Below, piece by piece: positions 8,390 to 16,436 of a stretch of 60,283 nucleotides of DNA. Under the pieces are notes generated by a model. It did no database searches and was not told where the DNA came from. It worked only from the letters and a program-made list of their open reading frames with translations. The number at the start of each line of letters is the position of its first letter. Position 1 is the stretch's first letter. This DNA comes from Lachnospiraceae bacterium (lineage in GTDB: Bacteria; Bacillota; Clostridia; Lachnospirales; Lachnospiraceae): NCBI GenBank assembly GCA_015057615.1, contig SVEA01000096.1:1-60283 (forward strand). Reading direction: 5' to 3'. A program made the translations under genes and the position numbers.

Positions 8390-9550
8390 TTAAAAATCTA
8401 ACAAACGCCTTACATTAAGCAGCCCCCATCCTTGTTTTTCCCAGCGCTGTCCAAGATCTACCGCACTTTCCCGCAATCTTAATTTGACCTCCCGGTTTGT
8501 AAGCTCCGGATGTGCCGATAATAGCAATGCAATGGCTCCAGAAACCACCGGTGTTGCCATAGAAGTTCCGCTTTTTATGGTATACATCATCGGGGAATCT
8601 GCCACTCCCATGTGGCTATTTTTTTCCTTACTATTATACCGGCTGATGTTACAGGATATGATATTAGAGCCCGGAGCTACAATATCAGGCTTTTTAATAC
8701 AATACGGAGTCGGACCGCGTCCGGAATAATCCTTCGTCCGGCTGCCAAATACCTCCACCGATACATTATCGTTCGAAGAACCCACGGTGATTACCTTCCG
8801 GCTGATCCCGGGTGTTGAAATCGACATTGGTCCGGGACCGTTATTGCCTGCCGCAACTACGACAACAACTCCGCTGTCCCAAATGGCATTCACTCCCTGG
8901 ACCAGAAGTGAATTTTCATCCATATTTTCCTTTGAAGTAGTACCTACGGAAATATTTACCACACGAATGTTATATTTTATCCGATTATCAATGACCCACT
9001 GCAAACCGGCTAACACATCGGAGATATTACCATCTCCGCGATGATCCAAGACTTTCACGCCGATCAAATTGCATCCCGGGGCGACACCGGTATATTTTCC
9101 TTTTGAGGAATAGCCGCTTCCCCCGATAATCCCGGAGACATGCGTTCCATGTCCGTTGTCATCATACGGATCCGGAAATTTGCTGATAAAATCCTTAAAT
9201 GCAATGACCCGGTTCTTCTCTTCAATAAAGTCCTTATGAAGACCGATACCGGTATCAACGACTGCGACGCCTATGCCCTTTCCTGTAATATCTCGTTCAT
9301 GTGCCCAGGAGCTTTCGATAATCTCACTTACCCGGTTCATTTGCGCCGTAATATGCGTATCCATCTCTACTCGAATTAATCCATCTAAAGATTTTATCGC
9401 ATCCAGTTTTGCTTCCTCAATTTCAACTACATATGCATCGATCATCGGAAGCTTATATTTAATATGTCCGATGTTTTCCAGACTATGCTGTCTCTTTTCA
9501 TATTCTTTACAATGGATGATAACCTGAATTTTTTTCTGTCTTTCCTCCAT
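8390..9550 (-). CDS. Intracellular subtilisin-like serine protease (S8)
   Basis: A 386-aa subtilase. The catalytic triad is visible: Asp99 in VAVVDTGIG, His134 in NGHGTHVSG, and Ser in GTSMATPVVSGA near residue 330, with the oxyanion Asn in AAGNNGPG. There is no signal peptide. The first 75 residues resemble a short inhibitor-like propeptide (VIIHC at the start, YVVEIEEAKLDAI), as in AprX-type intracellular proteases of spore formers. GGAG lies 7 nt before the ATG. The next gene downstream is the D-LDH-like gene, 48 bp away on the same strand. The substrate is unknown. Confidence 0.88.
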   Translation of the reverse strand: MEERQKKIQVIIHCKEYEKRQHSLENIGHIKYKLPMIDAYVVEIEEAKLDAIKSLDGLIRVEMDTHITAQMNRVSEIIESSWAHERDITGKGIGVAVVDTGIGLHKDFIEEKNRVIAFKDFISKFPDPYDDNGHGTHVSGIIGGSGYSSKGKYTGVAPGCNLIGVKVLDHRGDGNISDVLAGLQWVIDNRIKYNIRVVNISVGTTSKENMDENSLLVQGVNAIWDSGVVVVVAAGNNGPGPMSISTPGISRKVITVGSSNDNVSVEVFGSRTKDYSGRGPTPYCIKKPDIVAPGSNIISCNISRYNSKEKNSHMGVADSPMMYTIKSGTSMATPVVSGAIALLLSAHPELTNREVKLRLRESAVDLGQRWEKQGWGLLNVRRLLDF

Positions 9551-9690
9551 GCCTTAACTCCGAAAGCTTTTGTATTATCCTATTCTGATAGCTTTGCCAA
9601 TATACACAGGTTAGCTATGCGAGATCCGGTGTAACATATTTATTTTATTAATTTTTGCCTCTTTCCCTCTATTTCGTATCTATCCCCTTG

Positions 9691-9800
9691 TTATTCTATT
9701 ATGAACAAAAACATATTCATGATCTTGGCACTCCACTCAGAAATTGCAAGCAAGCTTGCATTTCTCATTCCGTTTTTATTATATCATGAACATAAATTTA
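9691..9800 (+). repeat. Family D palindromic unit, copy 1
   Basis: Starts ATTCTATTATGAACAAAAAC, continues with TTCATGATC and the hairpin TGCAAGCAAGCTTGCA. It is the same arrangement as at 48681-48785. No coding capacity. Confidence 0.6.
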
Positions 9801-9824
9801 TTCTGTATCCTGGGCTACATTTTG

Positions 9825-9960
9825 GTAGCAAAGCGTTTACCTTGGTAAACTCTCGTGCCGAGCGCGTTCTGCCCAGGCAGATAAATACCTTACGCGCGAG
9901 TGTGCATCCTTAGCAAAGCTATTTTATCGTATAGGACACACTCCTATACGACAAAATAGC
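9825..9960 (+). repeat. Family B hairpin-train repeat, copy 1
   Basis: Consecutive hairpins GTTTACC/GGTAAAC, CTGCC/GGCAG and CGTATAGG/CCTATACG. Compared with copies at 49203 and 50562 it lacks the GTATTCG and GTTCGCAT hairpins. Together with the family D unit it fills the 580-bp gap between the protease gene and the small Cys-rich gene. Confidence 0.75.
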
Positions 9961-10130
9961 GCGCCAGTAAATCCGTTTGCTCTCTTTCTTAATTTATCGG
10001 GAAAGCGCACAATATTGGGACAAATCAACCCAATAGTCTACATAAAATGTCCGAATAATTTTTAAAAACAGGAAATTAGTCAAGCCCTTCAACATATGAT
10101 ACAGTGTAATTATTATTAGGAGGAATTATA

Positions 10131-10364
10131 ATGAGTGATTTAGCAGCAACACATTGCGACCATGAGAGGAACGACTGCAGCTTTATAATAATTATTATTC
10201 TTTTATTATGCTGCTGCTGTAATGGTGACAGAGGCTTTTTAGGCGGACGTGACGGCGGTTGTGGTGATGGCGGTTTCTTAGGAGGCGGCGATGATTGCTT
10301 TGGGATTATCTTCATAATCATCATCCTCTGCTGCTGCTGTGGTGGCGGAAAAGGCTGTTTCTAA
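10131..10364 (+). CDS. Cys/Gly-rich small hydrophobic protein with duplicated module
   Basis: A 77-aa protein of unknown function. It contains two copies of a module: an Ile/Leu-rich segment ending in four cysteines and a Gly-rich tail (FIIIIILLLCCCCNGD near residues 18-33, then FGIIFIIIILCCCCGGGKG near 57-75). A Gly/Asp linker (RGFLGGRDGGCGDGGFLGGG) separates them. Each hydrophobic run could insert in a membrane. AGGAGG lies 7 nt before the ATG and a strong terminator follows, so it is a real single gene. A CATATGATA sequence at 10093-10101 fits the CATAnnnTA pattern of SigmaE/K sporulation promoters, a weak hint of a spore-coat or mother-cell role. Small Gly-rich spore proteins (YjcZ type) are a loose analogy only. 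Confidence 0.75.
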   Translation: MSDLAATHCDHERNDCSFIIIIILLLCCCCNGDRGFLGGRDGGCGDGGFLGGGDDCFGIIFIIIILCCCCGGGKGCF

Positions 10365-10400
10365 GAGCAGACGCAAGCAAGTAAACACAAATTCCTTAAT

Positions 10401-10436
10401 AAAGTGAGTTGGCTTTAGCCAACTCACTTTATTTTC
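10401..10436. terminator. Bidirectional terminator between convergent small genes
   Basis: Thirteen-bp stem AAAGTGAGTTGGC / GCCAACTCACTTT with a 4-nt loop. T-rich bases follow on the plus strand. It serves the Cys/Gly-rich gene and overlaps the stop of the minus-strand gene at 10429. Confidence 0.85.
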
Positions 10437-10626
10437 TTCTTTTCTGTCTCCGTAATCTCTCATAGCATTCCCGATCTATTTCATAAATTGTATTATCTTC
10501 AATAACCAAATCATCATCCCTTCCTTCTACTTTTTTGATAAATTCATTATCCATACTTGGTTTACTTTTGTTATTTTCATATGGGAATCCGGAACTGTCT
10601 TCGGACAAATAAAACTTATGCTTCAT
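10429..10626 (-). CDS. Small hypothetical protein
   Basis: A 65-aa charged, soluble protein that I do not recognise. It has an acidic middle (GRDDDLVIEDNTIYEID) and a basic C-terminus (CYERLRRQKRRK). The start at 10626 is chosen because GAGG lies 7-8 nt upstream; a TTG four codons earlier has no ribosome binding site. The gene converges on the Cys/Gly-rich gene and shares its terminator. The shape, with a small acidic body and basic tail, is common among uncharacterised Lachnospiraceae proteins, but nothing visible indicates a role. Confidence 0.6.
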   Translation of the reverse strand: MKHKFYLSEDSSGFPYENNKSKPSMDNEFIKKVEGRDDDLVIEDNTIYEIDRECYERLRRQKRRK

Positions 10627-10803
10627 AGATAGCCTCAATTAATGTTATCATTTTAATATATGAACGATAAAATATAAATGTTTTAAAAAGATTGAAAGTA
10701 ATCCGTTTTTCTAATATACTAAGGATGTATTTTTAAAACAACAAATATCATTTCGGCAAGTAGCTGATATATCTGTTTGCTATTCGCATATGATAATAAA
10801 CAG

Positions 10804-11074
10804 GATTTGAGGTGCAAACGTTCTCCTACCAAACAATCAACTTTAATTTGCACGATTTATGTATTGGTAGGTAATATGAAACATATTTCATTCGCAACAT
10901 GCAGTTCCGAAAGCATTGCCCAAAATGCTATACTTGGATTGAAGTACGTAATGGTATGTGCCAACGATTTCAAACAGTGGCGTATTAAAATAGGTTTCCT
11001 ATTACTTAAGTTATTCCTTGATTTGTGCAAATTAAAGGAAACCTATTTATTATGGGGGTTTTGCACCTCAAATC
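10804..11074 (-). repeat. Family A element directly upstream of aroC
   Basis: The termini GATTTGAGGTGCAAA and TTTGCACCTCAAATC form a perfect 15-bp inverted repeat. The element is in reverse orientation relative to most copies, and the central hairpin P3 has been deleted. Its right end is only 22 nt from the aroC start codon, so aroC transcription must start within or cross it. Confidence 0.85.
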
Positions 11075-11096
11075 TTAGAATGAAGAGGTGAAGAAC

Positions 11097-12209
11097 ATGC
11101 CAGGCTCTGTATATGGTAATATTTTTAAGATCGTAACCTGGGGGGAATCCCATGGAGCAGGAATTGGGGTCGTGGTGGATGGATGTCCTGCCGGTCTTTT
11201 CCTAGATGAATCTATGATCCAACCTTATTTGGACCGAAGGAAACCCGGGCAGACCCCTTATACGACTCCCCGCAAAGAAGAGGATAAGGTAATTCTTCAG
11301 TCCGGTATCTTTGAAGGCCGTACCACCGGATCTCCGATCTCCATGGCCATCTATAATGAGAACCAGCATTCGAAAGATTATTCCAGAATTGCAAACTACT
11401 ATCGTCCCGGTCATGCAGATTATACCTTTGATCAAAAATACGGTTTTCGTGATTACCGTGGCGGAGGACGTTCCTCCGGAAGAGAAACGATCGGAAGGGT
11501 CGCAGCGGGAGCAATTGCCTGCAGCATTTTAAGTGAACTTGGTATCCAGGTTCATGCTTATACCAGATCGATTGGTCCCATCTCCGTTCCGGAAGAGAAC
11601 CTATCGCTGGAGCAGGCAAAATTAAGTCCCCTCTATATGCCGGATCGTGATGCTTCCAAAAAGGCGGAGGCATATCTTCTGGATCGGAAGAAGGAGAAGA
11701 ATTCCGCTGGTGGAATTGTTGAATGTATTGTTCAGGGAATGCCTGCCGGCATTGGTGAGCCGGTATTCGATAAACTAGATGCCGTACTTGCTAAGGCAGT
11801 TATGTCAATAGGCGCTGTAAAAGGAGTCGAAATCGGTGATGGTTTCCTTGCTGCTACCAAAACCGGTATCGAGAATAACGATGACTTTTATTACGATTCG
11901 AAGGGCAATATTAAAAAATCCAGCAATCATGCCGGCGGAATCACTGGCGGCATCAGTGACGGCTCCACGATTCTTCTCCGTGCTGCGATAAAGCCCACCC
12001 CCTCCATCTCCAGCACACAGCATACCGTTAATAAGAATAAGGAAAATATAGAAATCGAAATCGGAGGACGCCATGATCCGGTCATTGTACCAAGAGCCGT
12101 CGTCGTTGTGGAATCCATGGTAGCGATAACACTGGTGGATTACCTCTTTATGGGAATGACCTCCCGGATGGACCGTATCAAAGATTTCTATCATAAAAAA
12201 GACAAATAA
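11097..12209 (+). CDS. aroC: Chorismate synthase
   Basis: A 370-aa enzyme that converts 5-enolpyruvylshikimate-3-phosphate to chorismate with reduced FMN, the last common step to aromatic amino acids. Family signatures are visible: GESHG near residue 14, the RRPGQ-like DRRKPGQTPYTTPRKEED, GGRSSGRET near 123, and the C-terminal GRHDPVIVPRAVVVVESM. I chose the ATG at 11097 rather than the GTG at 11088: AGAGGTG sits at the proper distance and the family begins with M-x-G-S-x-x-G. The length is normal. No other aro genes are adjacent. The entire region before the start is a family A mobile element. Confidence 0.97.
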   Translation: MPGSVYGNIFKIVTWGESHGAGIGVVVDGCPAGLFLDESMIQPYLDRRKPGQTPYTTPRKEEDKVILQSGIFEGRTTGSPISMAIYNENQHSKDYSRIANYYRPGHADYTFDQKYGFRDYRGGGRSSGRETIGRVAAGAIACSILSELGIQVHAYTRSIGPISVPEENLSLEQAKLSPLYMPDRDASKKAEAYLLDRKKEKNSAGGIVECIVQGMPAGIGEPVFDKLDAVLAKAVMSIGAVKGVEIGDGFLAATKTGIENNDDFYYDSKGNIKKSSNHAGGITGGISDGSTILLRAAIKPTPSISSTQHTVNKNKENIEIEIGGRHDPVIVPRAVVVVESMVAITLVDYLFMGMTSRMDRIKDFYHKKDK

Positions 12210-12289
12210 AAGCTTGTTTTTATGCTGCGAAAAAACAATTTAAACGTTGAGATTTAAATAATACTGATTGGAAATAATGAGCTTATAGA

Positions 12290-12395
12290 ATGGCAAACTT
12301 AAAGTATTATGTACTTAATGAACTCTGAATCCCTAGGATAATTGCGAACTTAGAAGTAATATGTACTTCGCGAATCACGAAGCCCTAGAGAAGAA
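12290..12395 (+). repeat. Degenerate tandem duplication downstream of aroC
   Basis: Two roughly 50-bp units of the form GCAAACTTA-AGTA-TATGTACTT-...-CCCTAG follow each other with about 75 percent identity by eye. Function unknown. Confidence 0.45.
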
Positions 12396-12412
12396 TTAAA
12401 GACTTAAAATAT

Positions 12413-12478
12413 AGCAGAAAAAGAAATGTTGATCATTTGCAGGATTGTGCCAATCGATGAACATTCTTTTTTTTTATT
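12413..12478 (+). terminator. Probable terminator of aroC
   Basis: Arms AAAAAGAAATGTT and AACATTCTTTTT are separated by about 35 nt and followed by a run of nine T. It lies about 200 nt after the stop codon. Confidence 0.55.
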
Positions 12479-12480
12479 TT

Positions 12481-12625
12481 CGTATAGGAAATTGCGTCCT
12501 ATACGAAAAAAACCTCCATGCGAACATAGTTCGCATGGAGATGACGCACTCGCGCGTAAGGTATTTATCTGCCTGCGGCAGAACGCGCTCGGTGCGAGAG
12601 CTTGCCAAGGCAAACTCTTTGCTAC
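12481..12625 (-). repeat. Family B hairpin-train repeat, copy 2
   Basis: Read on the minus strand it contains GTTTGCC/GGCAAAC, TCTGCC/GGCAGA, ATGCGAAC/GTTCGCAT and CGTATAGG/CCTATACG hairpins in the same order as the other copies. The GTATTCG hairpin is absent. A truncated family A end follows 7 nt later. Confidence 0.8.
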
Positions 12626-12631
12626 AAAACT

Positions 12632-12705
12632 GATTTGAGTTGTCAAAAGCCTTCTTAGTAAATAGATGAAGGTAGTTTATCATCTAAAAACTCTAAAATA
12701 CGACA
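12632..12705 (+). repeat. Family A internally deleted copy
   Basis: GATTTGAGTTGTCAAAAGCC and the next 15 bases match the family A left terminus; a degenerate right terminus follows. It adjoins family B copy 2. Confidence 0.5.
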
Positions 12706-12762
12706 TAAAAAGAGATTATATTCAGTAAAAATAAACAAATCTGATAAATTATAATAAATCCA

Positions 12763-12790
12763 TTGACAAGAGTAAAAATATAAGTATAAT
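12763..12790 (+). promoter_or_regulatory. Promoter of the pot operon
   Basis: TTGACA (12763-12768), 16 bp, TATAAT (12785-12790), about 75 nt before the regulator gene. Confidence 0.8.
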
Positions 12791-12804
12791 GAATATTGCT
12801 GTTC

Positions 12805-12821
12805 GTTTAGTTAAACTAAAC
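12805..12821 (+). promoter_or_regulatory. Candidate operator for the XRE-cupin regulator
   Basis: Perfect inverted repeat GTTTAGT-TAA-ACTAAAC, 15 bp downstream of the -10 box at the expected start of transcription. This position suits autorepression by the first gene of the operon. The regulator assignment is inferred. Confidence 0.6.
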
Positions 12822-12865
12822 TCGAAGTTTATTGTAAGTAAGATTTTGAAAGGAAATAATGCTTT

Positions 12866-13405
12866 ATGAATATTGGTAATAAGATCAAAGAATTACGTAT
12901 TCAAAAAAGTCTAACGCAGGAAGAGCTCGCAGACCGAGCTGAACTTTCCAAAGGCTTTATTTCTCAATTGGAACGGGACTTAGCATCTCCTTCCATTGCC
13001 ACCTTGGTTGATATCCTTCAATGTCTTGGCACGAACCTGGAAGAGTTTTTTAGCGGAACTACTGCTGAACAGGTTGTCTTTAAAAAAAATGACTATTTTG
13101 AGAAATACGATTCGGAATTAAAAAATGAAGTAAAATGGATCATACCCAATGCCCAGAAGAATATCATGGAACCTATCCTGCTTACTCTGGATGCCGGTGG
13201 ATCCACCTATCCGGATAATCCTCACGAAGGTGAAGAATTCGGTTATGTACTTAGCGGCAACATTACACTCCACATTGGGAATCGGACACATAAGGTAAAA
13301 AAAGGCGAATCCTTTTATTTCACCGCAAACAAGCAACATTATATTACCGCTTCCGAGAAAACCGGAGCAGTCCTAATATGGGTTTCTACACCACCCAGCT
13401 TTTAA
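12866..13405 (+). CDS. XRE-cupin transcriptional regulator of polyamine uptake
   Basis: A 179-aa protein with an N-terminal XRE helix-turn-helix (residues 1-60: LRIQKSLTQEELADRAELSKGFISQLERDLASPS) and a C-terminal cupin barrel (about 105-175, with the HEGEEFGYVLSGNI and GESFYF signatures). This two-domain layout is typical of regulators that sense small molecules, including PuuR-type polyamine repressors. It is the first gene of the operon with potABCD, 25 bp upstream of potA. A palindrome overlaps its promoter. I infer that it represses pot genes when polyamine is abundant; the ligand itself is not visible in the sequence. Confidence 0.85.
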   Translation: MNIGNKIKELRIQKSLTQEELADRAELSKGFISQLERDLASPSIATLVDILQCLGTNLEEFFSGTTAEQVVFKKNDYFEKYDSELKNEVKWIIPNAQKNIMEPILLTLDAGGSTYPDNPHEGEEFGYVLSGNITLHIGNRTHKVKKGESFYFTANKQHYITASEKTGAVLIWVSTPPSF

Positions 13406-13430
13406 ATTAATATGAAAAGAGGGATCCATC

Positions 13431-14507
13431 ATGACGGATAACAAATTAATTAACCTGGTAAATATTTCAAAGTCCTACGGCGATACTGTCGTTTTGGATG
13501 AACTGAATTTATATATTCGTGAAAATGAATTTTTGACCCTGCTTGGCCCTTCCGGATGCGGAAAGACCACTACCCTCCGTATTATCGGAGGTTTCGAAAC
13601 TCCAAATCAGGGAAAGGTTATCTTTGAGGGAAAGGATATCACCACGCTTTCTCCAAATGAACGCCAGCTAAATACCGTTTTTCAAAAATATGCCCTGTTT
13701 AATCATATGACGATTGCGGATAATATCGCATTCGGCTTAAAAATAAAGAAAAAAAGCAAAAGCTATATAAAGGATAAAATCAAATACGCCTTGAAGCTTG
13801 TTAATCTGGAGGGCTTTGAAGACCGTATGCCGGATTCCTTAAGCGGCGGGCAGCAGCAGCGTATCGCGATTGCGCGTGCGATCGTGAATGAACCAAAGGT
13901 ACTTCTTCTCGATGAACCGCTTGGCGCTCTGGATCTGAAGCTGCGGCAGGATATGCAGTATGAGTTGATTCGTTTGAAGAATGAGCTTGGGATCACCTTT
14001 ATCTACGTAACCCACGATCAGGAGGAAGCCCTCACGATGTCCGACACCATTGTTGTCATGAATCAAGGCTATATCCAGCAGATCGGAACACCGGAGGACA
14101 TCTATAACGAGCCAACGAATGCTTTCGTTGCTGACTTTATCGGTGACAGCAACATCATTGCATCTACCATGGTGGATGATAAATTAGTGAACATTTTGGG
14201 AACCAATTTTCCTTGCGTTGATACCGGCTTCGGAAAAAACAAACCGGTAGACGTTGTCATCCGTCCGGAGGATATCGACCTTGTAAAACCTGAGGAAGGG
14301 ATCATTACCGGCTGTGTTACCTCCCTCATCTTTAAGGGAGTCCATTATGAGATGGATGTTATGGCAAATGGCCATGAATGGCTTGTTCACTCCACGGATC
14401 TCTTCCCGGTAGGAAGTGAAGTCGGTATGAAAGTAGACCCTTTTGACATTCAAATCATGAATAAGCCGGCTTCCGAAGATGAAGAAGCGGTTGAATTGGA
14501 GGAATAA
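13431..14507 (+). CDS. potA: Spermidine/putrescine ABC transporter ATP-binding protein
   Basis: A 358-aa ATPase. Walker [10 protein letters not shown] is at about residues 39-47, the Q-loop in [12 protein letters not shown], the signature SGGQQQR near 138, Walker [13 protein letters not shown] near 158 and the switch His in VTHDQEEA. The C-terminal third is the TOBE regulatory domain ([10 protein letters not shown]). It energises import of polyamines across the cytoplasmic membrane with PotB, PotC and PotD. It follows the regulator by 25 bp and precedes potB by 30 bp, all in one transcript. The length is normal for PotA. Confidence 0.95.
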   Translation: MTDNKLINLVNISKSYGDTVVLDELNLYIRENEFLTLLGPSGCGKTTTLRIIGGFETPNQGKVIFEGKDITTLSPNERQLNTVFQKYALFNHMTIADNIAFGLKIKKKSKSYIKDKIKYALKLVNLEGFEDRMPDSLSGGQQQRIAIARAIVNEPKVLLLDEPLGALDLKLRQDMQYELIRLKNELGITFIYVTHDQEEALTMSDTIVVMNQGYIQQIGTPEDIYNEPTNAFVADFIGDSNIIASTMVDDKLVNILGTNFPCVDTGFGKNKPVDVVIRPEDIDLVKPEEGIITGCVTSLIFKGVHYEMDVMANGHEWLVHSTDLFPVGSEVGMKVDPFDIQIMNKPASEDEEAVELEE

Positions 14508-14537
14508 TCAATATTTTAATGTAGGAGATGAGCCCCA

Positions 14538-15470
14538 TTGAATATTCTATTTAACGCAAATAAGAACAATACAAACCGACCGGGCAATGTGCCTGCCGCA
14601 TATAGAAAGCACAAATCCACGAAAGAGCATGATCACGGACTTAAGATCGGTAAGTCCAATCACATGAAATTGTTATCCTTCCCATATATTCTATGGATGG
14701 CAGGTTTTATCATCATACCCTTACTCATGATTTTATATTATGGGGTACATGATAAGTATAACCAGATTACCTTTGAAAATATCGCATTTATAACCGACCC
14801 TATCAACCAGAAGTCACTGCTTTTGGCTCTTGAGCTTTCCGTTGTCAGTACAGTTATCTGCCTGTTGCTCGCTTACCCGCTGGCTATGATTTTAAGAAAA
14901 AGCCATAAAAACAGTAACAGCTTTATCATCCTAATCATGATCCTTCCGATGTGGATGAACTTTCTCTTAAGAACCATAGCATGGCAGAACATATTGGAGA
15001 AAACCGGAATTTTAAATAGTATCCTTACGTTTCTCCATCTGCCGACCATGAATATCATCAATACCCCGACCGCAATCATTTTGGGCATGGTATATAATTT
15101 TCTGCCCTTTATGATTCTTCCGATCTATAATGTTTTGGCAAAATTAGATCAGGATGTCATCAATGCAGCAAGGGATTTGGGTGCAAACAGCTTTCAGACC
15201 TTTGGAAAAATCATACTTCCCTTAAGTATTCCAGGAGTGATCAGCGGAATCACAATGGTTTTTGTTCCCGCCTTAACTACCTTCGTCATTTCAACCATCC
15301 TCGGCGGAAGTAAGATCGTATTGATCGGTAATGTCATCGAGCAGCAGTTCCGTCTGGGAAATTGGCATACCGGATCCGGATTATCGCTGGTATTAATGAT
15401 CTTCATCCTACTTAGTATGGCAATCCTATCGAAATATGATAAAGAAAGCGAGGGGAGCAAGATATGGTAA
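14538..15470 (+). CDS. potB: Spermidine/putrescine ABC transporter permease PotB
   Basis: A 310-aa inner-membrane permease with six predicted helices and the EAA loop NAARDLGANSFQTFGKIILPLSIPG near residues 210-235, which contacts PotA. The TTG at 14538 is taken as the start because TAGGAGATGAG precedes it; the ATG ten bases upstream runs into a stop. The first 45 residues are hydrophilic and rich in Asn, Lys and His, an unusual cytoplasmic extension. If translation instead begins at the Met before KLLSFPYILW the protein would have the usual length. The end overlaps potC by 7 bp, indicating coupling. Confidence 0.92.
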   Translation: MNILFNANKNNTNRPGNVPAAYRKHKSTKEHDHGLKIGKSNHMKLLSFPYILWMAGFIIIPLLMILYYGVHDKYNQITFENIAFITDPINQKSLLLALELSVVSTVICLLLAYPLAMILRKSHKNSNSFIILIMILPMWMNFLLRTIAWQNILEKTGILNSILTFLHLPTMNIINTPTAIILGMVYNFLPFMILPIYNVLAKLDQDVINAARDLGANSFQTFGKIILPLSIPGVISGITMVFVPALTTFVISTILGGSKIVLIGNVIEQQFRLGNWHTGSGLSLVLMIFILLSMAILSKYDKESEGSKIW

Positions 15471-16252
15471 AAAAATTTTTTGAACGGTTTTATATTGGAA
15501 TCATCCTTTTATTTTTATATGCTCCGATTTTTATTTTAATCATACTATCCTTTAACCGATCGAAATCAAGAGCAAAATGGGGCGGCTTCACCCTTCACTG
15601 GTATAGGGAGCTGTTCCAGAACAGGGATATTATGAATGCCTTATACACAACTCTGCTCATTGCGTTTCTATCCGCTCTCATCGCGACTATCATCGGAACA
15701 ACCGCTGCACTTGCGATGAACAGTATGAAGAAAACGCCGCGTACCATACTTATGGGAATCACCAATATTCCCATGCTGAATGCAGATATCGTAACCGGTA
15801 TTTCCCTGATGTTAATCTTTGTTGCATTACGATTCAGCTTAGGCTTTACCAGCGTATTGATTGCTCATATTACCTTTAACATACCCTATGTGATCCTGAG
15901 TGTTATGCCGAAGCTGCGACAGTTAAACCCGCATACTTATGAGGCGGCTTTGGATCTCGGAGCCTCTCCGGCAGTAGCATTTTTTAAGGTGATCCTTCCA
16001 GATATTTTCTCCGGTGTGATATCCGGTTTCTTCCTTGCCTTCACCATGTCCCTGGATGATTTTGTTATCACCCACTTTACGAAAGGCCCGGAAATAAATA
16101 CCTTATCCACGAAAATATATACCGAAGTACGTAAGGGAATTAAGCCCGAGATGTACGCACTCTCCACTCTATTGTTTGTCACAGTATTACTGCTTTTGAT
16201 CATCATAAATCGAAAAAGTGCAATGAAAAAAGCACCGGTAACGAAAATCTAG
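15464..16252 (+). CDS. potC: Spermidine/putrescine ABC transporter permease PotC
   Basis: A 262-aa permease with six membrane segments and the EAA motif EAALDLGASPAVAFFKVILPDIFSG near residues 164-188. It forms the heterodimeric channel with PotB. The start codon lies inside the end of potB, and AGCGAGGGGAGCAAG before the ATG supplies the ribosome binding site. After its stop comes a 184-bp spacer that carries the predicted pseudoknot leader and then potD, so the binding-protein gene has an extra layer of control not shared by the membrane genes. Confidence 0.94.
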   Translation: MVKKFFERFYIGIILLFLYAPIFILIILSFNRSKSRAKWGGFTLHWYRELFQNRDIMNALYTTLLIAFLSALIATIIGTTAALAMNSMKKTPRTILMGITNIPMLNADIVTGISLMLIFVALRFSLGFTSVLIAHITFNIPYVILSVMPKLRQLNPHTYEAALDLGASPAVAFFKVILPDIFSGVISGFFLAFTMSLDDFVITHFTKGPEINTLSTKIYTEVRKGIKPEMYALSTLLFVTVLLLLIIINRKSAMKKAPVTKI

Positions 16253-16301
16253 TTTATCGATTGCTGTTGCATTCGCTTTAAAATTGCAGCAGCCTCACAT
16301 A

Positions 16302-16427
16302 GGGTTTGTGTCCGCGCGGTATCACAAACTCCATAATAAAGTAAAAGGATCGTTACAACGAGTATATTCATAGACCTTGAACGATCTACAAACTCCATTT
16401 TAAGTAAAATATCGCGCAGAAATGAGG
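16302..16427 (+). promoter_or_regulatory. Predicted H-type pseudoknot leader of potD
   Basis: Stem 1 pairs GGGTTTGTG (16302-16310) with CACAAACTC (16323-16331). Its loop GCGCGGTAT (16314-16322) is complementary to ATATCGCGC (16409-16417), which is followed by AGAAATGAGG, the ribosome binding site of potD. A hairpin with arms GATCGTT and AACGATC lies in the 77-nt linker. The same design, with compensatory changes, precedes kdgA. A cis-acting translational switch is the simplest reading but is inferred. Confidence 0.6.
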
Positions 16428-16436
16428 TTAAAAAAT

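Noticed and set aside
12404-12683. Several 60-80-aa ORFs in both strands
   Set aside because: Hairpin-train repeat B produces open frames in both directions; none has a proper start.
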